Assembly (NCBI GenBank): GCA_022775105.1
Contig: JALFIX010000204.1
Coordinates: forward strand, 1 to 33,318
From: Prevotella sp.
Lineage (GTDB): Bacteria; Bacteroidota; Bacteroidia; Bacteroidales; Bacteroidaceae
DNA length: 33,318 nucleotides
Direction: 5' to 3'
Position numbers and translations under genes: made by a program. This document shows, in pieces, positions 8,096 through 17,960 of this stretch. The number at the start of each line of letters is the position of its first letter. The stretch's first letter is position 1. Under the pieces are notes generated by a model. The model did no database searches, was not told the DNA's origin, and worked only from the letters and a program-made list of their open reading frames with translations.

Positions 8096-9859
8096 TCACC
8101 ATCCCTTGTTCTGCTTGAGATTGCTGTATTTCAGTGTCTCGCTGTAAGGAATAGGTCCATAGTACATGTAATCCTTGTAGTTGCGGTGCTCCACGTCGAT
8201 ATAATTCACGTCGTAGTCGTTGATGTCAACACCCTTGGCTGTCTCGTTGAGATTGGCCTTCCAGCGACGGAGATCCCAGAAGCGGAAGCCCTCGAAGCAA
8301 AGCTCAAGGCGACGCTCGTTACGAATCAGCTCGCGCATCTTGTCCTTGTTGTCCTTAATACTCTCAAGATATGGGTCTTCACCACCGATACCAAGTCCGG
8401 CACGCTTGCGGATAGCCTTGATGACATCATAGGCTGAATAGCCGTGTCCACCATTGTTTGTAGGACCGAATGCCTCGTTGGCAGCATCAGCATAGTTGAG
8501 GAAAATCTCGGTAGAGCGTATTCTCGGATTGAAGTGAATCTTACCGTTCTTTGTTGCAGGGTTGCAGTTCACACTCTGGCGCAAGCGCTTCTTCATATAG
8601 TAACCTGTACGAGTGGAGGTCTCTATGAAGTTCAGACCGTCCTTGCCTGCTTCAGAACCAGTGTAGATGGGAGTATTGGACGGACCGGCTACCTTTCCAT
8701 TGCAGAGGATATACTTCAAGAGGCGCGGGTCGCGGTTTTCGAAGGGGAAGTCGGAGTCAAACTCGTCGCTTGCGCTGATAGGATAACCGCTTGCCATCGG
8801 GAAGGCATCAACGAGATTCTGTGTCGGGTTGGTACGTCCCTTACCGAAGAGCGACGGCGGATAGTTGTATTCCTCCAAAGAGGTGCTTGCACCGCCTACG
8901 TTCTCACGCCAGATGATTTCCTTTGTCACCGAACCGGCAGCAAACTTGTTGATTTCCGAGTCGTTGTCATAATATGTCACACCATTGGGGTCGAGACCGT
9001 CAAGTCCTCCAAGCACATCAAGCACCTTGGCTGCAGCGTTGGCGGCATCCTTCCATGTGGCGGTATTGGAGTCGGCATAGAGAGGAGAGGCTGCCAAGAG
9101 GGTAAGGCGCGAACGGAACGACTTGGCAATGAGTCCGCTGAAGAGCAGACGGTTGTAGTCGCCGAAAGCACGGTTATATACTCCAAACTGAGTGGTGATG
9201 CTGCGATACTTTGCAGGAACATCATCGTCAGTCTTTGCGTCGCCATAAACATCGGGAAGCAGTTCCTCTGCCTTCTTCAGGTCGCTTTCAATCTGCTTGT
9301 AGATGTCGGCGAATGTGGCGCGTGGCTGGTTGAAGTCAGCCGATGCGTCCTGGAACTCAAGGAGCAGTGGCACACCAAGATATTCACCGTCGTTGCTTAC
9401 ACCTCCGTGGGCACGCAGCAGGTAGTAGTAGTGGAGGGCACGCAATCCGTGGGCTTCACCCATAGTGCGCATACGATAGAGTTCGTTGGCGGCGGGATCC
9501 TTCACGTAGTTCACCTTATCTCCATTGGCGATGTAGATATTCAGATACTGTATGGCAGCCAAACTCCTACCCCAACAGTCGATGGGATTATAGTTGGAGG
9601 TCCATGAACTAGTGGCCATCTTCATCATGCTGTTGGTCTTGTCGTTGGTCACGGCATCGTCTGTCGCCCAGTCGGTATTGTCATAATATCCTGGGATGGC
9701 AGCATATCCGTCCATAAGGAAGCTCTGACCGAAGTTGTTGTCAGTCTCCATCATCGACAAGTCCTTGAAGTTGTCCTTGGCAGGCTCGAAAAGGTCATCA
9801 CAGCTGGTGAGAACCATCGTCGCAGCCATTGCTATAAAAATATATTTCTTCATTGACAT
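8096..9859 (-). CDS. SusD-like outer-membrane glycan-binding lipoprotein (SusD2, XusD-like)
   Basis: A 587-residue SusD/RagB family lipoprotein, which sits on top of its SusC partner and captures oligosaccharides. It has a lipobox signal peptide (TMVLTSC, Cys20), the N-terminal SusD alpha-helical segment (GEAHGLRALHYYYLLRAHGG), and the typical C-terminal part (RNERRLELCFEGFRFWDLRRW, ending LKQNKGW). ATG 9859 and ATG 9853 are both possible starts; the second gives the more usual MKKYIF start. It lies 64 bp after SusC2, with a hairpin and octamer repeat between them. Because the SusC2 partner carries a premature stop, this lipoprotein may be an orphan in this strain. Confidence 0.95.
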   Translation of the reverse strand: MSMKKYIFIAMAATMVLTSCDDLFEPAKDNFKDLSMMETDNNFGQSFLMDGYAAIPGYYDNTDWATDDAVTNDKTNSMMKMATSSWTSNYNPIDCWGRSLAAIQYLNIYIANGDKVNYVKDPAANELYRMRTMGEAHGLRALHYYYLLRAHGGVSNDGEYLGVPLLLEFQDASADFNQPRATFADIYKQIESDLKKAEELLPDVYGDAKTDDDVPAKYRSITTQFGVYNRAFGDYNRLLFSGLIAKSFRSRLTLLAASPLYADSNTATWKDAANAAAKVLDVLGGLDGLDPNGVTYYDNDSEINKFAAGSVTKEIIWRENVGGASTSLEEYNYPPSLFGKGRTNPTQNLVDAFPMASGYPISASDEFDSDFPFENRDPRLLKYILCNGKVAGPSNTPIYTGSEAGKDGLNFIETSTRTGYYMKKRLRQSVNCNPATKNGKIHFNPRIRSTEIFLNYADAANEAFGPTNNGGHGYSAYDVIKAIRKRAGLGIGGEDPYLESIKDNKDKMRELIRNERRLELCFEGFRFWDLRRWKANLNETAKGVDINDYDVNYIDVEHRNYKDYMYYGPIPYSETLKYSNLKQNKGW

Positions 9860-9880
9860 ATTATTTTAAAAGTCACAAGA

Positions 9881-9933
9881 ACTTTAATTCTTTAATTTTT
9901 TAATATTTTAATCTCAAGTTCGCTTAGAACTTG
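9881..9933 (-). repeat. Hairpin plus four tandem octamers (spacer SusC2 to SusD2)
   Basis: On the minus strand CAAGTTC and GAACTTG (9933-9915) form a 7-bp stem whose loop contains the TAA stop of SusC2. Four ATTAAANN units (9912-9881) follow, ending in AGTTC. This element lies between SusC2 and SusD2 and matches the spacer elements on either side. Confidence 0.75.
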
Positions 9934-12755
9934 ATTGTCGCACCGAGGTTATAGAAGCGGCACTGGGGACTGCCAAGGCTCATCTCCATGTGCTTGCGCT
10001 CCTTGGAGATGGTAAGCAGGTCGCTTCCACTGAGATATACGCTCAAGCCCTTGACTATCTTGTTCTCAAACCAGCTGCTTGGCATGTCGTAGGTAACCTG
10101 CACCTTGTCGAGCTTGAAGTAGTTGGTCGAGTACTGCCAGTAGGTTGAGTTGCGGAAGTTGTTGTCGCTACCCGTTGTGGTCAGACGAGGATAGGTGGCT
10201 GTAGATGCCGTCTCAGGTGTCCATACACCGAGCACCACCTCCGAGTACTTCTTCTCGCCGTTAATCCAGTAGTATGAGCTGTTCTTGTAGCCGATACCGC
10301 CAGCCTGTCCTGTACCACGTGCGAAGAAAGTGAAGTTCTTCCACTTCAGGGTAAGGTTCATACCATAATAATATGTAGGAGTACCGTTACCGATGTTAAT
10401 CTGGTCGTTGCTGTCAACTACACCGTCACCGTTGATGTCCTTGTACTTCAGGTCGCCGGGTTTCACCTCACCAAACTTCTGCTCTGCATGAGAATCGATG
10501 TCGGCCTAGTCCTTGAAGTAGCCTTCGCATACGTATGCCCAAGAGCCGTAGAGCGACTGACCCTGACGGTTGAGGTAGGTGTTGTCACCATTGTTCTCGT
10601 CACGCACGAGAGCCTTGTTCTTGGCAAGACCGCCCACAAGACCGAGAGAAACCTCAACCTCACCAATCTTCTTGTTGAATGTCACGTTGTAGTCGATACC
10701 CTGACGACGGTCGGCATTGTAGTTCATGTAGGGCAGGAACGAACCGAGGGCGTTGTAGTATGAAGGATAGTAGGTGGCGCTACCTCTTGCCAGCAGTCCG
10801 TTGGTGTCCTGTGTGTAGAGGTTGATGTCAAATGTCACGAAGCGGTTGAAGAGCGAACCTTCGAGATTGACACGCCATTCCTTGCGGTTCATCATCTTCA
10901 TGTCGTCATTGCCTCCCTGCTTCATCAAGTTATACCAGCCGCCGCCTTTTCCGTCGGCCCACTGCTGATAGACACCCTGGAAGTTGTAGGTGGATTTGTA
11001 CATATAGTACTGGCTCACGTCGAGGTCCTGATAGATATTTGAGTATGCTGCGGAGAGCTTCAGGTCGTCAATCCACTTCACGTTCTGCATGAACTTCTCC
11101 TTGCTCAGGCGCCATCCGAGGGCGAATGAATGAGAGAGTGCGTTGCGGTTGTCCTCCGGCATCTTGGCAGAGTGGACGAGTGAGAGGCCGAGCTGTGCGT
11201 AGTACTGGCGTGCGAAGTTGTAGTCGAGGTTCAAGCCGAGGTTGAGGTTGCTTGTGCGGTGTGCATCGCTACCCTGACCAAGACCGTCGTCGCTGCCGTG
11301 GTCGGCATCCTTTGCCTTCTGTATCTGGAATCCCCAGCCCACGAGAGTTGCTGAAACGTTGTGTACATTATTAAACGTACAGTTGTAGTCAAACTGTGCC
11401 GAGAACATCATAGTCTGGTTGTCGCTCGAACTACCCACAAACTCGTTGGTTGACTGCTGGTCCTTGTTGTACTGCTTCAGGCCGACAATCATGTCCTTGC
11501 CGTTCATGTTTGCCCATATAGGCTCATACACTGCATACTGAAGTTTGTAGCCCTCTGAATAGTAATCCCAGTAGTCGATATCGAAGGCTGTGCGGAAGCG
11601 CAGACCCTTGGTAATCATCGAGAGGTCGGCATCAAGCGCAATCTTGAACATGAAGTCACGATACTTGTCGCGCACATATCCTGCGAAGTTGGCATCACCC
11701 AACATACTTGTGGTATTTGTGGAGAGACCGCCAAGCAGATACTTGTCACCTGGCTTGTAGTTGGCATTGGTGATAATGTTCTGGATGTCAATGTTGTTCG
11801 GGTCCATCCTGTCGATGGGCAGGAGAGGGTTATACCAGTTGGGGCGCAAGTTTGCAGCCTCACCCCAGAAGTCTCCACGGCTTGTGTATCTGTCTTCGAC
11901 GATTACACCCACATTGGTTGATGCGACCAGCCAGTCTGTGATGTCGAGATCGACATTTGCAGTCACGTTGAACTTCCAGTTGTTGTCGTTCTTGTGGTCG
12001 CCCACCTTGATAAGACCATTGTTGTAGCGTGCGCCGAAGTTGGCATAGTAGCGTGCCTTTTCAGTTCCGCCAGTCACCTCACCGATTACTTCAGTTTTGT
12101 TAAACACCTTGCGCAGGTTGTCGCTGTTGTAGTATTTGAGGTCAGGATACCGGTCGGGATCAGTGCCGGCAGCCGTGTTGTAGATGGTCACGTCGTCATA
12201 CTTTGGCTTCAGTCCGTCGTTCTCGCAAGCCTGGTTGTAGTAGGTCATATACTCTGCGGCATTGAGATACTGCGGATAGGACTTTGGAACATAAAGGCCA
12301 GTGTTGACACGGAGGTCGATTGACATAGGCTGTGCCTTACCACGCTTGGTGGTGATGAGTATGGCACCCTTGGAGGCACGGCTGCCATAAAGGATTACGG
12401 CACTTGCTGCCTTCATCACGGTGATGTTCTCAATCTGGGTCGGGTCAACCTTCGATGCGTCGCGGGGCATACCGTCAACGAGTACGAGAGGCCACTGCTG
12501 CCATGTGGTGCCTGAATAACCGCCCACAAGGCTCTGAAGACCATCGAGACTACCCTGGTTGTAGTCTTTCTTTATCAGCTCCTTGACGTTCACCTGGTCA
12601 ACACCTCCGAGCAGGTCCTGCTTGTCCTTTTGGCGAAAGGCAAGGTTGACCTTGGTTGTGTCGGCGTCTTCGGCTGCCACCGTCACGCATGAGGGTGCGA
12701 GGGCGATGACCATCATAGCTGCCAATTTGTTTATCTTGTTTATCTTCATAATCAT
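9924..12755 (-). pseudogene. SusC-like TonB-dependent transporter (SusC2, XusC-like) with an in-frame amber codon
   Basis: The SusC-family outer-membrane transporter of the second pair, 943 codons before the TAA. Codon 750 (10508-10506) is TAG. The frame continues unchanged on both sides (GYFKD, stop, ADIDSHAEQKFGEVKPGDLKY), so a single base change is enough. SusC relatives usually have Gln at that place, and CAG to TAG would explain it. If not read through, the last 193 residues of the barrel, including the end YNLGATIKF, are lost and the protein should not insert. The protein also lacks the carboxypeptidase-regulatory-like N-terminal domain of SusC1 and has no clear VVVVGYG TonB box (the aligned segment is KVNLAFRQ). 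Plug motifs are present (PLVLVDGMPRD, ILITTKRGK). A sequencing error or suppressor tRNA remains possible. Confidence 0.85.
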
Positions 12756-12773
12756 AAAATAAGTCGTAAACGA

Positions 12774-12821
12774 ACTTTAATTTTTTAATATTTTAATTCT
12801 TTAATTTCGAGCATCGCTCGA
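12774..12821 (-). repeat. Hairpin plus four tandem octamers (spacer SusD1 to SusC2)
   Basis: On the minus strand a perfect hairpin TCGAGCGATGCTCGA (12821-12807) starts 2 nt after the SusD1 stop. It is followed by ATTAAAGA, ATTAAAAT, ATTAAAAA and ATTAAAGT (12805-12774). The unit number and the closing AGTTC are the same as in the two downstream spacers. Confidence 0.75.
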
Positions 12822-12823
12822 CC

Positions 12824-14701
12824 TTACCATCCGGGGTTCTGCTCGAACTCCTCGAACATGTCAACGTCATTGCGGAGGAACGGAAACCAATAGTGCTTCT
12901 CAGTGTAGTTGCGCTGCAAAATCACTTCCTCGCGGAGGTTGAGCACGTGGGCGTTCTGCGGGTCGGCATATATTTCATCAGCCTTAGAACCACGGTCGAA
13001 ATAGACGGCCTTCTTCTGGTTGTAAGGAGCCTTGTCGAGCAGGAGCCAGCGACGCAGGTCGGTGAAGCGGTGTCCCTCGAACGAGAGTTCCACGGCACGC
13101 TCACGGCGAAGCTCTTCCATAAACTTGTCAACAGAACCAGTATAAGCTGCATCCACATGTCCAACGCCTGCACGGTCGCGGATGGTATTGATGGCATCGA
13201 GGGCGTTCATCGAGAAGCCGCCTGCCGTGGCAGTCAGTGAGCCATATCCGTTGGCTACTGCCTCTGAGTACATAAGATATACATCGGCGAGACGCATCAG
13301 CTGAAGCCAGAATCCAACACCGTCACGATAACCGTCGGTGGTATTTAACCACTGGTGGCAGAACTTCTTGTTCATATATCCGGTCATATTGGCCTTGGTT
13401 GGGTTGTTGGTACGCATCTTACCATTGGTATAGAGGCTGGCGTAGCACTTCTCCTTGTCATTGCCGAATGCAGACATGTTCTTCACCACGTTCACTCCGT
13501 CATAGATGAAGTTGTAGTAGAAGCGCGGGTCGCGGTTGCGCCAAGGATATTCCGGGTCGTAACCACTTTCGGGGTCTGCCTTTGTGATGTCCTTGATAGG
13601 CTTTCCGTTAGCCATACCGAAGAGGTCAACATATCCTGCTGTCGGGAAAATCTTGATACCTGAGGCAAGAATCTCATTGGACATCCAGTCGTTGATCTGG
13701 TTCCAACGATAACGACCCATACCACCGCGTACGTCCTCGAAGAAGATGGCTTCTTTCAGACCGGGGAGCTTGTCACCCTGATTGTAGGTGATGAACACAT
13801 CCTGATACTTATCCCAAGGAGCGAGTTCGTAACGACCAGTCTCCTTGCAGAGCTTAAGTGCCTGACCGAGAGCCTCGGCAGCACGCTTGCAGTAGTCAGC
13901 ATTATATGTTGCGCTACCACCCGATGCCTTGTTCATCAACGGCGAACCGGCGAAGAGCAGGTTCTTGCCAAGGAAAGTGAGAGCCATAATCTTGTTGATA
14001 CGCAGGTTGTTGTTACCGAGAGTGGCCTTACCTACTGTTGTCTGGTCCCAGTCCATAGGCAGAAGGTCGGCGGCATGCTGCAAGTCGGCAGCAGCCTTGT
14101 CGGCTGTCTCCTGATAGGTGAGACGCGGCAGGTTGAGAGGCTGTCCGGCGAGGTCACGGTCGATATACGGCAGACCTCCCCAGTATTGCATCAACATAAA
14201 GTGGAAGAATCCACGGAAGAAGTAGAGCTGACCCTCGATGAGGTTGCTCTCTTCGGGAGTGGCCTTTACAATCTTGTCGAGAGCGGCGATACCCATGTTT
14301 GCCTTGCGGATTCCATGCCAGCAAAAACCATAATAGTGGTTGTGGCTTCTGTGGTCTGGATTGTTCACGGTGGAGTAACCATTTCTCCAATGGCTATACT
14401 CACGTGTGTTCCACTCCCAGTAGTTGCCCTCGTCAATGTCGTTGGCAAAGAAGCGCGGACGGTTTCCCGGCTCAATCATTTCCTCCTCACCATAGTTCCA
14501 GCAACTGTGCCAGTTGCTGGCGGTAATCATGGGAATGCAGTTGTACAGCTCCTCTATAAAACCCTGGAAGTTGGTGTAGTTCTTATAGGGGTCAGTAGGC
14601 AGAATGTCACTGCCAGGTGCCTTGTCGAGATAGTCGGTGCACGAGGAGGCAAGTGGCATTGCCAGTACAAATGCTATAAGTGACTTAATATATTTTTTCA
14701 T
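12824..14701 (-). CDS. SusD-like outer-membrane glycan-binding lipoprotein (SusD1, XusB-like)
   Basis: A 625-residue SusD/RagB family lipoprotein that should pair with SusC1 for capture and import of xylan fragments. The signal peptide MKKYIKSLIAFVLAMP ends in lipobox LASSC (Cys21). SusD landmarks are EGQLYFFRGFFHFMLMQYWGG near the TPR-like region, ELRRERAVELSFEGHRFTDL, and a C-terminal EEFEQNPGW. ATG 14701 is preferred over a TTG nine bases upstream because the signal peptide begins there. It follows SusC1 after a spacer that consists almost wholly of heptamer repeats. Confidence 0.95.
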   Translation of the reverse strand: MKKYIKSLIAFVLAMPLASSCTDYLDKAPGSDILPTDPYKNYTNFQGFIEELYNCIPMITASNWHSCWNYGEEEMIEPGNRPRFFANDIDEGNYWEWNTREYSHWRNGYSTVNNPDHRSHNHYYGFCWHGIRKANMGIAALDKIVKATPEESNLIEGQLYFFRGFFHFMLMQYWGGLPYIDRDLAGQPLNLPRLTYQETADKAAADLQHAADLLPMDWDQTTVGKATLGNNNLRINKIMALTFLGKNLLFAGSPLMNKASGGSATYNADYCKRAAEALGQALKLCKETGRYELAPWDKYQDVFITYNQGDKLPGLKEAIFFEDVRGGMGRYRWNQINDWMSNEILASGIKIFPTAGYVDLFGMANGKPIKDITKADPESGYDPEYPWRNRDPRFYYNFIYDGVNVVKNMSAFGNDKEKCYASLYTNGKMRTNNPTKANMTGYMNKKFCHQWLNTTDGYRDGVGFWLQLMRLADVYLMYSEAVANGYGSLTATAGGFSMNALDAINTIRDRAGVGHVDAAYTGSVDKFMEELRRERAVELSFEGHRFTDLRRWLLLDKAPYNQKKAVYFDRGSKADEIYADPQNAHVLNLREEVILQRNYTEKHYWFPFLRNDVDMFEEFEQNPGW

Positions 14702-14703
14702 AA

Positions 14704-14759
14704 TATTCAATATTCAATATTCATTTTTCATTCTTCACTCTTCATTCTTCACTCTTCAT
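14704..14759 (-). repeat. Eight tandem heptamers filling the SusC1-SusD1 spacer
   Basis: The whole spacer between the SusC1 stop and the SusD1 start is eight 7-bp units in register. On the minus strand there are two alternations of ATGAAGA and GTGAAGA, then ATGAAAA, ATGAATA and two TTGAATA. It differs from the octamer elements in the other sus spacers. Copies of the GAAGANT-type unit occur again inside the GH3 gene at 29734-29761, in the opposite orientation. Confidence 0.75.
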
Positions 14760-17700
14760 TTAAAGAGTTACGTTCACACCGAGGTTGAAACGACGCATGG
14801 TAGGATAAGCACCTGAACCGCCGCCACCGCTGAAGTTTGACTCACGGTCGTCGGGCATATCAGTCCAGAGGAGCAGGTTGTCGCCATTGAGATATACTCT
14901 CAGTGACTTGAGATTGAGCTTCTGGATAAACTTGCCTGTGAAGGTGTATGCAATCTCAACATTCTTCAGACGTACGTATGAACCGTCATAGAGATAGCGT
15001 GTTCCGTTGCCGCCGGTAGGCATTGTCGTACCGTAACGAGGCAGGGTAAGCTCGCCGTCAGGATTGTTGATTGTAAAGTAGGAACCCTCGACAAACGCAA
15101 GGTTACGGTTGCGGTTGAATGTCGGGAAGTCAACATAACGTGTCACGTTGGTAACTCCATAGAACTGTGCAGAAACCTGGAAGCCCTTGTACTCAAATCC
15201 AACTGTTGTTGAATAGGTGTTCTGAGGTATGCCCGAGTACTTGTAAGGAGCCTGGTCGTTGTCGTCGATGATACCGTCACCGTTGAAGTCCATGATGAGG
15301 TAGTCGCCGGCAAACTTAACGTCCTCATTGGAGATGCGCTCAGTGCTACCATAGATGTCATCCCAAGACTTTATGAAACCATAATCGAGATAAGTGAGGG
15401 TCTGACCGATGGAATATCCTGCTGTCTTGCGATAAGCAGGCTTAAAGGCAGGGTCATCGGCAAAGAGCACCTTGTTGGTGGCATGGGTCATATTGAAGTT
15501 GGCATACACGCGTATTTTGTTGGGGAATACATAATTGCTGCGCAGAACAAGTTCATAACCCTTACTCTCGGTCTCACCGATGTTACGTGTGGGAGCTGTA
15601 TCGCCGAAGAACGAAGGAACACTCTGGCTGCCACCGGAGAGAAGGATATCGGTACGGTGGTCCTTGAACAAGTCAAACGAACCGGCGAGCAAGCCCTTGA
15701 AGAAAGAGAAGTCAACACCGAAGTTCTTCTTCTCAACATTCTCCCAATGGATGTCGGGGTTACCAATACGCGTAGGCGTATATATAGTATAAGGTGTATT
15801 GGCAAGTGGTGTACCCATTTGGGCATTGCCGCCATAGCTCCACTGGTCTGAATAGAGCCAGCGTCCACCCACGTTGTCGTCACCAATCTTACCCCATGAA
15901 CCACGGAACTTGATCATATCGACGTTCTTGATATCCTTAAGGAATGACTCGTTGGTTGGCATCCATCCGAGAGACACTGAGGGGAAGAAATCGAAGCGGT
16001 TGTTAGGACCAAACTTCTCAGAACCGTTGTATGCTCCGTTGAACTCGAAGAAGTAACGCAGGTCGTAGTTGTAGGTTGTTCGGAATACCCAGTCCTCACG
16101 GTAGTGGGCGAACTCGCTACCGGATGTGGTTTTCTCACGTGAGAAGAGTCCCATGGCAGTCACATCGTGCTTGCCAAACTGGCGTGCGTAGTTGAGCTGC
16201 AGGGAGTAGTAGATTTTACGGTATGTGGCATTCTTGTCAACGCTACCTGCCGTGAGGTTCCATCTGTTGACATCCTGCTTGTCCTCACCGTTGGTACCGT
16301 TCCATGACTCGGCGCCTGTCTCGGGGTTAATGTACTTCTCGGGGAAGGTCTCGAACGAACTGTCGTTGATACCACGTCCTGTCTCAAGGAAGGTGTTGTC
16401 GAGAGAGAAATTGGCCTTGAAGCTCAAGCCCTTTGTAACGAAGTCGAGCTTCTGGTTGAGGATGAAGTCGGTGTTCAAGCGGGTGGTGGTGCGCTTCTCA
16501 ATACCTGAGTTGGCAAGCAAAGCCATAGCATTGGGGGCATCTGCACGCGAAGGACCGAAGTAACCCCATGTACCGTCTGAATAGATAGGACGGAAGGCAT
16601 CGGGAGCTGTCTGATATACAGATGACCAGTGACCATCGCTGGTAGTGCCGCCCCAAGGAGAGGTGCGCACGCCGTTGCTACCGAAGAGATTGACAGAGAA
16701 ATCTGTTGTGCCAGTAAGCTTGAAGTCAATATTCGAGCGCATGTTCACGCGGTTGAAGCCGTAACCGGCCTGATAACCACGGTTGTTCTTGAACTCCTTG
16801 AAGAGGTCACCCTCGTGGATATAGTCAACGGCAGCATAGTACTTGACGAACTTGGTACCACCGGTGATGTTGGCATTGAGGTTATAGGACATTGTGCTGC
16901 TGCGGAAGAGTTCATCCTCCCAATCGACATTGGCATAGCGGTCCCATTCCTCATCATTGGCAGGATTACGATACTTGTCGATGATGGCCATCGGCTTCAC
17001 GCCGCCCCATGCACCTGCGCCGTTCTTTGCAAATTCGCGCTGGAGCACGCGGTTCTTGAGCATAAATGTGTCGTAGGAGTCATACTTCTCAGGCAACTTC
17101 GAGGCAACCTTCATTGTCATGTTGGCCTTGAGATTAACCACTGCCTTTCCTTCCTGTCCGCGCTTAGTAGTAATAAGGATAACACCATTGGCACCCTTCA
17201 CACCATACACGGCTGTGGCGGAAGCGTCCTTGAGCACAGAGATACTTGCTACCGAAGACACATCGACGCTCGACATCGGGCGCTCGATACCATCCACGAG
17301 CACGAGTGGGTCTGAGTTGTTCCACGAGGTCTGCGTACGGATGATAATCTTCGGCTCTTCCTCACCAGGCATACCAGTAGAAGAATAGGTGATAAGACCG
17401 GGGAGGTTACCCGTGAGGGCTTGTCCAAGGCTGCTCACACCCTCGTGCTTCTGCAGCACCTTCTCGTCGGTCTGGGTGATGGCTCCAACCACCGACACTT
17501 TCTTCTGCTGACCATAACCCACAACAACCACCTCATTGAGGAGTTTGTTGTCCTCGGTCATTTTGACACGGATGGACTTTTTGTTGCCCACCTTTACTTC
17601 TTCGGGATTCATTCCTACGTAAGAGATGACCAGCACCGAATTTTGAGAGGGTACCTTCAACTTGAAGTTACCGTCGAAATCGGTCACTGTACCAACGGAA

Positions 17701-17867
17701 GAACTTCCCTTTACTTTGACGGTAGCGCCGATGATGGACTCGCCATTGCTATCGACTACCTGTCCCGTCACTTCGACACCCTGCTGAGCACTTGCCGTGG
17801 CAGCAAAGAAGAGAAGCATCATCAGTAGCGGGATTGACCGTCTGATCAGTTGTTTAACTTTCTTCAT
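14760..17867 (-). CDS. SusC-like TonB-dependent outer-membrane transporter (SusC1, XusA-like)
   Basis: A full-length SusC-family oligosaccharide importer of 1035 residues. It has a signal peptide ending ATASAQQ (about 28), a carboxypeptidase-regulatory-like domain (GVEVTGQVVDSNGESIIGA, about 30-110), a TonB box region EVVVVGYGQQKK (about 112-123), a plug (DPLVLVDGIERP, GVILITTKRGQEG), and a 22-strand-type barrel with the usual DYLIMDFNGDGIIDDNDQ loop, ending FNLGVNVTL. It is the first gene of the operon, transcribed away from GH98-C. A TACCTTTG box lies 86 bp upstream of the start, giving a leader of roughly 80 nt. Substrate (xylan fragments) is inferred from the operon order and the enzymes nearby. 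Confidence 0.96.
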   Translation of the reverse strand: MKKVKQLIRRSIPLLMMLLFFAATASAQQGVEVTGQVVDSNGESIIGATVKVKGSSSVGTVTDFDGNFKLKVPSQNSVLVISYVGMNPEEVKVGNKKSIRVKMTEDNKLLNEVVVVGYGQQKKVSVVGAITQTDEKVLQKHEGVSSLGQALTGNLPGLITYSSTGMPGEEEPKIIIRTQTSWNNSDPLVLVDGIERPMSSVDVSSVASISVLKDASATAVYGVKGANGVILITTKRGQEGKAVVNLKANMTMKVASKLPEKYDSYDTFMLKNRVLQREFAKNGAGAWGGVKPMAIIDKYRNPANDEEWDRYANVDWEDELFRSSTMSYNLNANITGGTKFVKYYAAVDYIHEGDLFKEFKNNRGYQAGYGFNRVNMRSNIDFKLTGTTDFSVNLFGSNGVRTSPWGGTTSDGHWSSVYQTAPDAFRPIYSDGTWGYFGPSRADAPNAMALLANSGIEKRTTTRLNTDFILNQKLDFVTKGLSFKANFSLDNTFLETGRGINDSSFETFPEKYINPETGAESWNGTNGEDKQDVNRWNLTAGSVDKNATYRKIYYSLQLNYARQFGKHDVTAMGLFSREKTTSGSEFAHYREDWVFRTTYNYDLRYFFEFNGAYNGSEKFGPNNRFDFFPSVSLGWMPTNESFLKDIKNVDMIKFRGSWGKIGDDNVGGRWLYSDQWSYGGNAQMGTPLANTPYTIYTPTRIGNPDIHWENVEKKNFGVDFSFFKGLLAGSFDLFKDHRTDILLSGGSQSVPSFFGDTAPTRNIGETESKGYELVLRSNYVFPNKIRVYANFNMTHATNKVLFADDPAFKPAYRKTAGYSIGQTLTYLDYGFIKSWDDIYGSTERISNEDVKFAGDYLIMDFNGDGIIDDNDQAPYKYSGIPQNTYSTTVGFEYKGFQVSAQFYGVTNVTRYVDFPTFNRNRNLAFVEGSYFTINNPDGELTLPRYGTTMPTGGNGTRYLYDGSYVRLKNVEIAYTFTGKFIQKLNLKSLRVYLNGDNLLLWTDMPDDRESNFSGGGGSGAYPTMRRFNLGVNVTL

Positions 17868-17952
17868 TGATCTTCTTGTTTTTTTGGTAAATACTATTAA
17901 ATTTTAGAATCAATTCTGGGTTGTTTTCATCTGCATTAACAGATTTGCGCTG

Positions 17953-17960
17953 CAAAGGTA
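17953..17960 (-). promoter_or_regulatory. Bacteroidetes-type -7 box for the SusC1 operon
   Basis: TACCTTTG on the minus strand matches the Bacteroidetes -7 consensus TAnnTTTG. No good TTTG -33 box is seen at the expected distance, which is common for promoters that need an activator. Confidence 0.5.

Noticed and set aside
8444..9607. 387-codon plus-strand frame opposite SusD2
   Set aside because: It is antisense to a clear SusD gene, has no recognisable domain or promoter, and arises from codon bias of the real gene.
12690..12755. SusC2 as a lipoprotein (ALAPSC near the N-terminus)
   Set aside because: The protein is a TonB-dependent barrel by its plug and barrel motifs, and such proteins use ordinary signal peptides; the Cys is probably incidental.
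14704..14759. Possible CRISPR-like array
   Set aside because: Units are 7 bp and directly adjacent, with no spacers and no cas genes.
16629..17315. 228-codon plus-strand frame opposite SusC1
   Set aside because: Antisense shadow of SusC1; no protein-like domain pattern.
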